A stretch of 64,000 nucleotides of DNA from REEB95 sp963785735 (GTDB lineage Bacteria; Pseudomonadota; Alphaproteobacteria; ATCC43930; CGMCC-115725), in the NCBI GenBank assembly GCA_963785735.1, contig CAWAWJ010000001.1, positions 620,001 to 684,000 of the forward strand, given 5' to 3'. A model generated the notes under the pieces. That model did not search any database. It saw only the letters and a program-made list of their open reading frames with translations, and had not been told where the DNA came from. The translations under genes were made by a program, and so were the position numbers. Shown piece by piece: positions 25,234 to 32,671 of the stretch (its first letter is position 1; every line of letters starts with the position of its first letter).

Positions 25234-25794
25234 CTAGGAAGATTTCATCATCGGCACGGGCAGATCCTTGTCCGACAGCAGCGGATAGTTCTTGCTGTCG
25301 AAGAGTTGGTAGTGCCACCACTCGTTCTGGTAAAAATTCCAGCCCGCGGCGCTCATCAATCCCAACAGCAACAGGCGGTTCTTCTGCGCCGCTTCGGGAA
25401 TATCCGTGTTGGCGTGATGCGACAAGGGCGTGAAGGCGTCGAAGCCCGTGCCCATATCCAGCTCGACTCCCCGGGAATCAATCAAAGTGAGATCGACCGC
25501 GACGCCCCGTGAGTGGGGCGAGCCCTTGCGCGGATCGGCCAGGAATTCGGGATCGGGTCGGAAATTCCACAACACCCATTGCGCCTCGCTCGGACGGAAG
25601 GCGTCGAAAATCTTGAGCCGGCATCCCAAGGGCTTGGCCAGGGCCACCGCGCGTTTCAAGGCGGCGGCCGCGTCGGGGTGGAGATAACAACCCGGCCGGG
25701 CATAGACCGGCTTTCCGGTGAAGTTGTTGGGCGTGGCATAGGCGATGTCGATATCGACATCGAAGCCACGGGGCGAAATCTCCTCGAGCGCCAT
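25234..25794 (-). CDS. ddpX: D-alanyl-D-alanine dipeptidase (VanX/DdpX family)
   Basis: Zinc peptidase hydrolysing D-Ala-D-Ala. Zinc ligands and catalytic residues are visible: SPHSRGVAVDLTL (His and Asp), EWWHYQLF (Glu and His), and DAFRPSEAQ (Arg). 186 residues from the ATG at 25794; longer starts to 25830 or 25866 are open. No signal peptide is clear, so a cytoplasmic role in cell-wall dipeptide salvage is likely. No van regulatory or ligase genes are nearby, so a glycopeptide resistance role is not supported. Confidence 0.9.
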   Translation of the reverse strand: MALEEISPRGFDVDIDIAYATPNNFTGKPVYARPGCYLHPDAAAALKRAVALAKPLGCRLKIFDAFRPSEAQWVLWNFRPDPEFLADPRKGSPHSRGVAVDLTLIDSRGVELDMGTGFDAFTPLSHHANTDIPEAAQKNRLLLLGLMSAAGWNFYQNEWWHYQLFDSKNYPLLSDKDLPVPMMKSS

Positions 25795-25828
25795 GACCCC
25801 ATTCTCGCAGCAGGCTATGATCGGCGCC

Positions 25829-26555
25829 ATGGCGAAAGCGGCCCAAGCCTCCAAACCGGCCCCCAAGATTCTGGGCTTCGATTGCGCCGGGCGCGGCTGC
25901 GCCGCCGCGGTGCTGGCGGGAGACCGCGTCGCGGCGATGCGCGCGGAAAAGATGGAGCGCGGCCAAGCCGAGCGGCTGATGCCCTTGATCGCCGAGACCC
26001 TGAAAGAAGCCGGAACTCGTTCCCGCCGATCTCGATCTGATCGCGGTGACGACTGGACCGGGCGGGTTCACCGGCATTCGCATCGGCTTGGCGGCGGCGC
26101 GCGGCCTGGCGCTGGCGGCGGGAATTCCGGCGGTGGGCGTGTCGAATTTCGCGGCGGCCGTGGCGGCGGTGCCGCCCGCGTCACGCCGGGACCGCGCCTT
26201 GGTCGCCGCCATCGAATCGAAGCGCGAGGAATTCTATCTTCAGGTCTTCGCGCCGGGCATGGACAAAGGGGGCGAAGGCCTGCTGGTCCATCCGCGCGAT
26301 CTCGGGGATTTCCTGCCCGCGGGCAAGCTGCTTTTGACCGGCGACGCGGCCTTGCGGTTGTTGCCCTGGCTCAAGGACCGGGATGCGTCGGTGGCGCCGG
26401 GATCGGGCCCGCCCGATCCGTCCGATGTCGCGCGGCTCGGCCTCGAGCTCTGGCAGAAGGGCGAAGCCCCGCCGCCGCGCCCGCTCTATCTGCGCGCGCC
26501 CGACACCAGCACGCCGCGCGCGCGGAAGACGTCCGGCCTGAAAGCCGGGGCATGA
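25829..26555 (+). pseudogene. tsaB: tRNA t6A synthesis protein TsaB, reading frame broken
   Basis: TsaB partners TsaD in making t6A at position 37 of ANN-decoding tRNAs. The N-terminal half (ILGFDCAGRGCAAAVL ... MPLIAETLKEAG) is in the frame of 25829. From about 26014 the family sequence VPADLDLIAVTTGPGGFTGI continues in the next frame to 26555. Dropping one base in GGAACTC (26012-26018) restores a 241-residue protein of normal size. The gene is usually essential, so a base-calling error is likely. It overlaps rimI as ATGA. Confidence 0.85.
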
Positions 26556-27016
26556 AACCCCCACCCCAAAGGGCGCGCGACGCCCTGCCCGGCGACGCCG
26601 AGGCGCTGGCGCTGCTCCATGCCCATGCCTTTCCCTTCGAGCCCTGGGACAGGAACTCGCTCTTGCGCCTGATCGCCTTGCCGGCGATGCGCGCGCGTGT
26701 GATCGAGGACGGCAAAGGCGCGAAGCTGGGATTTCTCTTGGCGCTGGTGGTGGGGGGCGAGGCCGAAATCCTGACTTTGTGCGTGGCGCCCACCGCCCGC
26801 CGCCAAGGCATTGCCCGCGCGCTCCTCGCCGATCTCGAATCCCTGGCCCGGGCCGCCAAATCCTCGCGCCTGGTGCTGGAAGTCGCGGCGGATAACGGCC
26901 CGGCGCTCCGGCTTTATGAAACCAGCGGATTCATCCCCATCGGGCGGCGCGCGGGATATTACCGCCGCGGCGATTGCGCCCCGGTCGACGCCGTCATGCT
27001 GGCGCAAGGCTTGTAA
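26552..27016 (+). CDS. rimI: ribosomal-protein alanine N-acetyltransferase RimI-like
   Basis: GNAT acetyltransferase of 154 residues; RimI acetylates the N-terminus of ribosomal protein S18. The acetyl-CoA motif V-x-P-x-x-R-R-Q-G-I-A appears as VAPTARRQGIARALL; LEVAADNGPALRLYETSGF and IGRRAGYYRRG complete the fold. The start overlaps the tsaB stop, the usual tsaB-rimI arrangement. Confidence 0.93.
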   Translation: MKPPPQRARDALPGDAEALALLHAHAFPFEPWDRNSLLRLIALPAMRARVIEDGKGAKLGFLLALVVGGEAEILTLCVAPTARRQGIARALLADLESLARAAKSSRLVLEVAADNGPALRLYETSGFIPIGRRAGYYRRGDCAPVDAVMLAQGL

Positions 27017-27056
27017 AGATTCTTGCCATTATAGTGCGAGAAATTGAAGGTTAAGC

Positions 27057-27072
27057 CGCAATATATATTGCG
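27057..27072. promoter_or_regulatory. perfect 16-bp palindrome upstream of mucR
   Basis: CGCAATATATATTGCG reads the same on both strands and lies 55 bases before the mucR start, in an AT-rich stretch that also contains CTTATATAT near 27090. MucR proteins bind AT-rich sites and often control themselves, so an operator is plausible. Confidence 0.5.
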
Positions 27073-27126
27073 CAAACCAAGCAAAATACTTATATATCCC
27101 GGCGAAAGCCAAAGGAATCGCGCGTC

Positions 27127-27546
27127 ATGACTGATAAAGCCGCCCCGAATAGCCTGCTCGAATTCACCACCGAAATCGTCGCCGCCCATGTCTCCAACAA
27201 CAGCGTGGCGCCGGCCGATCTGCCGCAACTGATCGATCAGGTCTATCAATCGCTTGCCGGCATCGGCAAGGCGCCGGCGGGGGCCGCCGACCGGCCCCGC
27301 CCCGCGGTCAACATCAAGAAATCGATTCATCCCGATTACATCGTCTGTCTCGAAGACGGCAAGAAGCTGAAAATGCTGAAGCGCCACCTCAAGACCGCCT
27401 ACAACATGACGCCCGAATCCTATCGCGAACGCTGGGGCCTGGCGGCGGACTATCCGATGGTGGCGCCCAATTACGCCCGCCAGCGTTCCAAGCTCGCCAA
27501 GGATATCGGCCTCGGCACGCGCGGCCGGACGGCCAAGGCCAGCTGA
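27127..27546 (+). CDS. mucR: MucR/Ros-family zinc-finger regulator
   Basis: A 139-residue alphaproteobacterial global regulator of exopolysaccharide, motility and cell-cycle genes. The DNA-binding core is YIVCLEDGKKLKMLKRHL, followed by TAYNMTPESYRERWG and YPMVAPNYARQRS. The Cys, Asp and first His of the finger are present; the position of the second His carries Ala (HLKTAYN), a variant I also associate with Rhodospirillales. The N-terminal helical region (FTTEIVAAHVSNNSV) drives oligomerisation. Confidence 0.95.
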   Translation: MTDKAAPNSLLEFTTEIVAAHVSNNSVAPADLPQLIDQVYQSLAGIGKAPAGAADRPRPAVNIKKSIHPDYIVCLEDGKKLKMLKRHLKTAYNMTPESYRERWGLAADYPMVAPNYARQRSKLAKDIGLGTRGRTAKAS

Positions 27547-27646
27547 CGAATCCTCCGCCCCATCGCCCGCCGCGTCACCCATTTGTCATGAATCCTCAGG
27601 CGCTTGGCCCCCGCGCCGGGCTATAGGCGGGATTCCGGCCATGGTC

Positions 27647-27652
27647 TATAAT
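27647..27652 (+). promoter_or_regulatory. -10 element of the fur-family gene
   Basis: A perfect TATAAT 36 bases upstream of the fur start, flanked by two copies of GGCCATG (27638-27644 and 27655-27661). No good -35 element is seen at 17 bases, so activation or an extended promoter is possible. Confidence 0.4.
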
Positions 27653-27687
27653 TGGGCCATGACGAAGACCGGCACCGGCGGCTGATC

Positions 27688-28113
27688 ATGCCGTCCCGTC
27701 TCGAACAACTCTGCATCGACAAGGGTCTGAAGATGACCGAGCAACGCCGCGTCATCGCCCGGGTGCTGTCGGATTCCGCCGATCACCCCGATGTCGAGGC
27801 GGTGCATCGCCGCGCCTCCGCCGTCGATCCCAAGATCTCGATCGCCACGGTCTATCGCACCGTGCGGCTCTTCCAGGAGGCGAGCATCCTCGAACGCCAC
27901 GATTTCGGCGACGGCCGCGCGCGCTACGAGGAGATGCCGAGCGAGCACCACGACCATTTGATCGATCTGCAAAGCGGGAAGGTGATCGAATTCAAGAACG
28001 AGGCGATCGAGAAGCTGCAGCGCGAAGTGGCCGCGAAGCTCGGCTACAAGCTGGTGGATCACCGCCTGGAATTGTTCGCCGTGCCGTCCGACAAATCCAC
28101 CGTCAAGAAATGA
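27688..28113 (+). CDS. fur: Fur-family regulator (Fur/Mur type)
   Basis: A 141-residue metal-dependent repressor. Winged-helix part: MTEQRRVIARVL and SIATVYRTVRLFQEASILER. Metal site: the His-rich EHHDHLIDLQSGKVIEF. No CxxC structural zinc site is present, as in alphaproteobacterial Mur/Fur proteins, many of which sense manganese rather than iron. The ATG at 27688 gives the usual N-terminus. It heads a run with olsB, olsA and miaB. Confidence 0.93.
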   Translation: MPSRLEQLCIDKGLKMTEQRRVIARVLSDSADHPDVEAVHRRASAVDPKISIATVYRTVRLFQEASILERHDFGDGRARYEEMPSEHHDHLIDLQSGKVIEFKNEAIEKLQREVAAKLGYKLVDHRLELFAVPSDKSTVKK

Positions 28114-28126
28114 GCGTCACTCGCGC

Positions 28127-28957
28127 ATGACAAAACCCGCCTTCGCCCGCCGGTCCGAAACGCGCATCGTCGATGCGCGCTTCGGCGCGTTGCAGGTGAG
28201 GTTGGCCGAGACGACGGCCGACATCGAGGCGGCCCAGGCGTTGCGCTACCGCGTGTTCTATCAGGAGATGGGCGCGCATCCGACCATCGAGATGGCGGTG
28301 GCGCGACGCGATTTCGACGATTTCGACGCCGTCTGCGATCATCTGCTGGTGATCGACCAGGCGAAAGGCGCGGGCGCGGATTCGGTGGTGGGAACCTACC
28401 GTCTGATCCGGCGTTCGGCCGCCTTGCGCCACGGGCGTTTCTACACCGCGAGCGAATACGACATTTCGCGGCTCGAAGCCTATCCGGGCGAGCTTCTGGA
28501 GCTGGGACGCTCCTGCGTCGAAGCCGCCTCGCGCAATCGCGCCACCATGCAGCTCTTGTGGCGCGGCATCGCGGCCTACGTCTTCCATCACGGCATCGAG
28601 CTGATGTTCGGCTGCGCCAGCCTGCCCGGCACCGACCCGGACGCCCTGGCCGTACCGCTCTCCTATCTCCATCACCATCATCTGGCGCCGGAAGCCTTGC
28701 GTCCGCGCGCCTTGCCCGAGCGCTTCATCGCGATGAACCGGCTCGCGCCGGAAGAAGCCGAGCCGGCCTTGGCGCTGCCGTCGTTGCCGCCGCTGATCAA
28801 GGGCTATCTGCGGCTGGGCGGCTTCGTCGGCGACGGCGCGGTAATCGATCATCAATTCAACACCACGGATGTGTGCGTTCTGGTAAAGACCGACCTGGTC
28901 ACCGAGAAATATTATCGCCATTACGAGCGCCGCGTGGGCGCCGCCGCCGTCGCCTGA
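28127..28957 (+). CDS. olsB: ornithine-acyl-ACP N-acyltransferase OlsB
   Basis: First step of ornithine-lipid synthesis: transfers a 3-hydroxyacyl group from ACP to ornithine, giving lyso-ornithine lipid. 276 residues of the GNAT-type acyltransferase: EAAQALRYRVFYQEMGAHP, VVGTYRLIR, ELLELGRSCVEAASRNR, and LIKGYLRLGGFVGDGAVID are typical. Its stop overlaps the start of olsA, so the full OlsBA pathway is encoded together. Confidence 0.92.
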   Translation: MTKPAFARRSETRIVDARFGALQVRLAETTADIEAAQALRYRVFYQEMGAHPTIEMAVARRDFDDFDAVCDHLLVIDQAKGAGADSVVGTYRLIRRSAALRHGRFYTASEYDISRLEAYPGELLELGRSCVEAASRNRATMQLLWRGIAAYVFHHGIELMFGCASLPGTDPDALAVPLSYLHHHHLAPEALRPRALPERFIAMNRLAPEEAEPALALPSLPPLIKGYLRLGGFVGDGAVIDHQFNTTDVCVLVKTDLVTEKYYRHYERRVGAAAVA

Positions 28958-29802
28958 TGGCGCCGTCCAGCACGCCGCTTCGCTTGTTCCGGATTCTGGC
29001 GTGGGTCGCGCTGACCTTCTCGCTGCTGCCGGCGCAAATCGTGCTGGTGCTGTTCCGCTGCCACCGCCTCGCCGCGCGCCTGCCGCGTTTCTATCACGGC
29101 CTGGTGTGCCGTATGCTGGGCATCGCCGTCGAACGCCAAGGCGTGCTTTACACGGGCGGCCCCACGCTCTTCGTCGCCAATCACAGCTCCTATCTCGATA
29201 TTGAGATTCTGGGCGCGTCGCTCCCGGCCTTCTTCATCTCCAAATCCGATATCGCCTCCTGGCCGCTCTTCGGCTGGCTGGCGCGGCTGCAACGCACCGT
29301 GTTCATCGACCGCAAAATCCGCAGCGTGAGAGTCCAGCGCGATTCCATCGAGCGGCGGCTCGCGGCGGGCGACAGTCTGGTCCTCTTCCCCGAAGGCACC
29401 AGCGGCGACGGTTTGCACCTGCTGCCCTTCAAGAGCTCCCTCTTCGCCGCGGTGGAGGACGCCGCCCAGCGCCACGATGTCGCGGTGCAGCCGGTTTCGG
29501 TGGCTTATACGCGGCTTGACGGCATGCCGCTCGGGCGGTTCTATCGCCCCTTCTTTGCTTGGTACGGCGACATGGAATTGGCGCCGCATCTCTGGGCCGT
29601 GCTTGGCCTCGGCCGCCTGACGGCGGTGGTGACTTTCCATGCGCCGGTGCGCGCGCGTGATTTCGCCTCGCGCAAGGAATTGGCCGAATATTGCCGGCGC
29701 GTGGTGGCCTCGGGGCTCGAGGCGGCGTTGTCCGGGCGGGCGGCTGAAACGTCCCTGCAGCCGCCCGGCCATCGCGCGGCGGCGGAACAAGCGGCCCAAT
29801 GA
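28957..29802 (+). CDS. olsA: 1-acyl-glycerol-3-phosphate-type acyltransferase (OlsA-like)
   Basis: PlsC-family membrane acyltransferase, 281 residues, with a hydrophobic N-terminus. The catalytic NHSSYLD (H-x4-D) and substrate-binding FPEGTS motifs are present. After OlsB, OlsA adds the second acyl chain to lyso-ornithine lipid; it may also act on lysophosphatidate. The ATG overlaps the olsB stop as TGATG, which supports the OlsA call. Confidence 0.88.
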   Translation: MAPSSTPLRLFRILAWVALTFSLLPAQIVLVLFRCHRLAARLPRFYHGLVCRMLGIAVERQGVLYTGGPTLFVANHSSYLDIEILGASLPAFFISKSDIASWPLFGWLARLQRTVFIDRKIRSVRVQRDSIERRLAAGDSLVLFPEGTSGDGLHLLPFKSSLFAAVEDAAQRHDVAVQPVSVAYTRLDGMPLGRFYRPFFAWYGDMELAPHLWAVLGLGRLTAVVTFHAPVRARDFASRKELAEYCRRVVASGLEAALSGRAAETSLQPPGHRAAAEQAAQ

Positions 29803-29812
29803 AGGAGCGATT

Positions 29813-31159
29813 TTGAAGAAGCTCTACGTCAAGACCTATGGCTGCCAGATGAATGTCTATGATTCCGCCCGCATGGCGGAATTGATGGCGCCCGAAGGCT
29901 ACGAACATACCGCCACGCCCGAAGCGGCCGATCTGATCCTGCTCAACACCTGCCATATCCGCGAAAAGGCGGCGGAGAAGCTGTTCTCCGATCTGGGACG
30001 GCTGCCGGAGAAGGCGCGCCGGCATCGGCAAGGCGAAAAAACCATCGTCGCGGTAGCGGGCTGCGTCGCGCAGGCCGCAGGCGCGGAAATTTTGCGCCGA
30101 TCGAAAAGCGTCGATATCGTGGTTGGGCCGCAGAGCTATCACCGCCTGCCCAGCCTGGTCGCGGCGGCATCCCGGGGCGAGCGCAAGGTCGAAACCGAAT
30201 TCCCGGCCGAATCCAAATTCGATCATCTGCCCTCCCCGGGCCGGCAAAGCATCAGCGCCTTTCTCTCGGTGCAAGAGGGCTGCGACAAGTTCTGCAGCTT
30301 CTGCGTCGTGCCCTATACGCGGGGGGCGGAATTCTCGCGCCCGGCTTCTTCGGTGCTGGAGGAGGCAAAACGCTTGGTCGATCAAGGCGCGCGCGAAATC
30401 ACGCTCCTCGGCCAGAACGTCAACGCCTATCATGGCGCCGGCTTGGACGGCGGCGAATGGGGGCTGGGGCGGCTCATCCGCGAACTCGCAAAAATCCCGG
30501 ACTTGCTCCGGTTGCGCTACACCACCTCGCATCCGAAGGACATGGACGACGATCTCATCGCCGCGCACGGCGAGGAGGAAAAGCTCATGCCGCTTTTGCA
30601 CCTGCCGGTGCAATCGGGCTCGGACCGCGTGCTTCAGGAAATGAACCGCCGCCACACCGCCGATGATTACCGCCGCACCGTCGCGCGGCTGCGCGCCGCC
30701 CGCGCTGACATGGCCTTCTCCTCGGATTTCATCGTCGGGTTTCCGGGCGAAAGCGCCGCGGATTTCGAAGCCTCGCTCGATCTCGTCCGAGAACTGGGAT
30801 TCGCCCAGGCCTATTCGTTCAAATACAGCCCGCGCCCCGGCACCCCCGCCGCCACGCGCCAAGACCAGGTGCCGGAACACGTCAAGGACGAGCGCCTCGC
30901 CCGGCTGAAGGAATTGCTCGACGGGCAATTGCGGCGATTCAACCGGGGCTTTGTCGGCCGCACCTTGCCGGTGCTGTTCGAGAAACCCGGCCGCCACAAG
31001 GGCCAGCTCGCCGGCCGCAGCCCCTGGCTCCAGCCGGTCCATGCCGCGGCCGAACCCGCGCTGTTGGGCCGCGTCGCATCCATATCCGTCGCCGGACTCG
31101 AGCCCTACAGCCTCGCCGGAATCCTGGTCCAACCTCCGGGCAGGGAGCCATCCTTGTGA
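29813..31159 (+). CDS. miaB: tRNA-2-methylthio-N6-dimethylallyladenosine synthase MiaB
   Basis: Radical-SAM methylthiotransferase acting on i6A37 of tRNAs. N-terminal UPF0004 domain with cluster Cys in KTYGCQMN, NTCHIREKA and AVAGCVAQ; radical-SAM motif CDKFCSFC (C-x3-C-x2-C); C-terminal TRAM domain. 448 residues. No ATG fits the N-terminus; TTG at 29813, 6-7 bases after AAGGAG, gives MKKLYVKTYGCQMN and is chosen. The stop overlaps phoH as GTGA. Confidence 0.94.
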   Translation: MKKLYVKTYGCQMNVYDSARMAELMAPEGYEHTATPEAADLILLNTCHIREKAAEKLFSDLGRLPEKARRHRQGEKTIVAVAGCVAQAAGAEILRRSKSVDIVVGPQSYHRLPSLVAAASRGERKVETEFPAESKFDHLPSPGRQSISAFLSVQEGCDKFCSFCVVPYTRGAEFSRPASSVLEEAKRLVDQGAREITLLGQNVNAYHGAGLDGGEWGLGRLIRELAKIPDLLRLRYTTSHPKDMDDDLIAAHGEEEKLMPLLHLPVQSGSDRVLQEMNRRHTADDYRRTVARLRAARADMAFSSDFIVGFPGESAADFEASLDLVRELGFAQAYSFKYSPRPGTPAATRQDQVPEHVKDERLARLKELLDGQLRRFNRGFVGRTLPVLFEKPGRHKGQLAGRSPWLQPVHAAAEPALLGRVASISVAGLEPYSLAGILVQPPGREPSL

Positions 31160-32163
31160 CTCCGCGCGAGACCGCCGCCCATGCCCGCGAGGCGCATTCC
31201 CGCCTGCACATGGCGTTCGACGACAATTCCCTGCTGTCGCAACTCTTCGGCGAGGGCGACAAGCATCTCGAGCGCATCGAGCGCGCGCTCGGCGTGGCGC
31301 TCGCCTCGCGCGGCAACCGCGTGGCGATCTCGGGCCCCTCTTCCCGCGCCGATCTCGCCCGCGCCGCGCTCGCATCGCTCTATGAAAGATTGAAGCGCGG
31401 CCTGGAGGTCGACGCCCCGGCGGTCGACGCCGCCTTGCGCATGGCGCCGCATCGCGGCGGCGGTTCGGGCGAGGGTGAGGAAATCCGCACCCGCCGCCGG
31501 CGCATCACCCCGCGCGGGCCGGTGCAGGCGCAATACGTCAAGGCGCTGCGCAGCCACGACATGGTGTTCGGATTGGGGCCGGCCGGCACCGGCAAGACCT
31601 ATCTCGCGGTCGCCATGGCCGTCGACATGCTGATGAGCGGCCAGGTCGAGCGCATCATCCTGTCGCGCCCGGCGGTCGAGGCCGGCGAGCGGCTGGGTTT
31701 TCTGCCCGGCGACTTGAAGGAGAAGGTCGATCCCTATCTGCGCCCGCTTTACGACGCGCTCCACGACATGCTCACCGGCGAGCAGGTGATGAAGCGGCTC
31801 GAATCGGGCGATATCGAGATCGCGCCCTTGGCCTTCATGCGCGGCCGTACGCTGACGAATGCCTATGTCATTCTCGACGAGGCGCAGAACACCACGCCGG
31901 TGCAGATGCAGATGTTCCTGACGCGGCTCGGCGAAAACGCGCGCATGGCCATCACCGGCGATCTCTCGCAGATCGACCTGCCCAAGGGCTCGCGCTCGGG
32001 CCTGACCGACGCGGTCGAGACGCTCGAAGGCGTCGAGGGGATATCCATGATCCGTTTCACCGAGGCCGACGTGGTGCGCCATCCGCTGGTGTCGCGCATC
32101 GTCGCCGCCTATGACCGCCGCGTGAAGACCGGCCCGGGGAAGGACCATGGCGGGCAAGGCTAA
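31156..32163 (+). CDS. ybeZ: PhoH-like ATPase (YbeZ)
   Basis: A 335-residue PhoH-domain ATPase. Walker A is GLGPAGTGKTYLA; Walker B is AYVILDEAQN; PKGSRSGL follows. An N-terminal KH-like segment precedes the ATPase core. YbeZ works with YbeY in rRNA maturation and ribosome quality control. GTG start overlaps the miaB stop; the 3' end overlaps ybeY by 17 bases, fitting the miaB-ybeZ-ybeY cluster. Confidence 0.94.
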   Translation: MTPRETAAHAREAHSRLHMAFDDNSLLSQLFGEGDKHLERIERALGVALASRGNRVAISGPSSRADLARAALASLYERLKRGLEVDAPAVDAALRMAPHRGGGSGEGEEIRTRRRRITPRGPVQAQYVKALRSHDMVFGLGPAGTGKTYLAVAMAVDMLMSGQVERIILSRPAVEAGERLGFLPGDLKEKVDPYLRPLYDALHDMLTGEQVMKRLESGDIEIAPLAFMRGRTLTNAYVILDEAQNTTPVQMQMFLTRLGENARMAITGDLSQIDLPKGSRSGLTDAVETLEGVEGISMIRFTEADVVRHPLVSRIVAAYDRRVKTGPGKDHGGQG

Positions 32164-32671
32164 ACCGCTCGAAATCGAGATCGACCTGGCGGATCCCTGC
32201 GCGCAATGGCGCAAGGCGTTGCCGGGGATCGACAAGCTCTGCCAGGACGCGGCGCTGGCGGCGCTCGCGGTCTGCGGCAAGGCGATCTCCGGCGTCAAAG
32301 CCGAATTGTCGCTGGTGCTGGCCGACGACGCCGCCTTGCGCGAGCTCAACCGGGAATTCCGCGGCCAGGACAAACCGACCAACGTGCTCTCGTTTCCGGC
32401 CGAGGAAAAACCCCAGCCCGGCGCGCCGATGGTGCTGCTGGGCGACGTGGTGCTGGCCTATGAGACGGTGGCGCGCGAAGCCCGCGCCCAGGGCAAGAGC
32501 CTGGCCGAGCACGCGGCGCACATGGTCGTCCACGGCGTGCTCCATCTCCTGGGCTTCGACCACGAGCGCGGCGGCAGCGAGGCCGAACGCATGGAAGCAC
32601 TCGAGACCCAGATTCTGGCCAAGCTCGGCATTCCCAATCCCTACCGGATCCGGACCAAAACGCGTGGCTGA
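32147..32671 (+). CDS. ybeY: endoribonuclease YbeY
   Basis: Metal-dependent RNase needed for 16S rRNA 3' maturation and ribosome quality control, 174 residues. The zinc-binding motif is HGVLHLLGFDH; RGQDKPTNVLSFP is the second family hallmark. ATG at 32147 lies inside the end of ybeZ. Its stop overlaps the lnt start. A corC/tlyC gene usually follows here but is absent. Confidence 0.95.
   Translation: MAGKAKPLEIEIDLADPCAQWRKALPGIDKLCQDAALAALAVCGKAISGVKAELSLVLADDAALRELNREFRGQDKPTNVLSFPAEEKPQPGAPMVLLGDVVLAYETVAREARAQGKSLAEHAAHMVVHGVLHLLGFDHERGGSEAERMEALETQILAKLGIPNPYRIRTKTRG

Noticed and set aside
25234..25794. Vancomycin-resistance locus
   Set aside because: Only the dipeptidase is present; no vanH/vanA-type ligase or VanRS pair is nearby.
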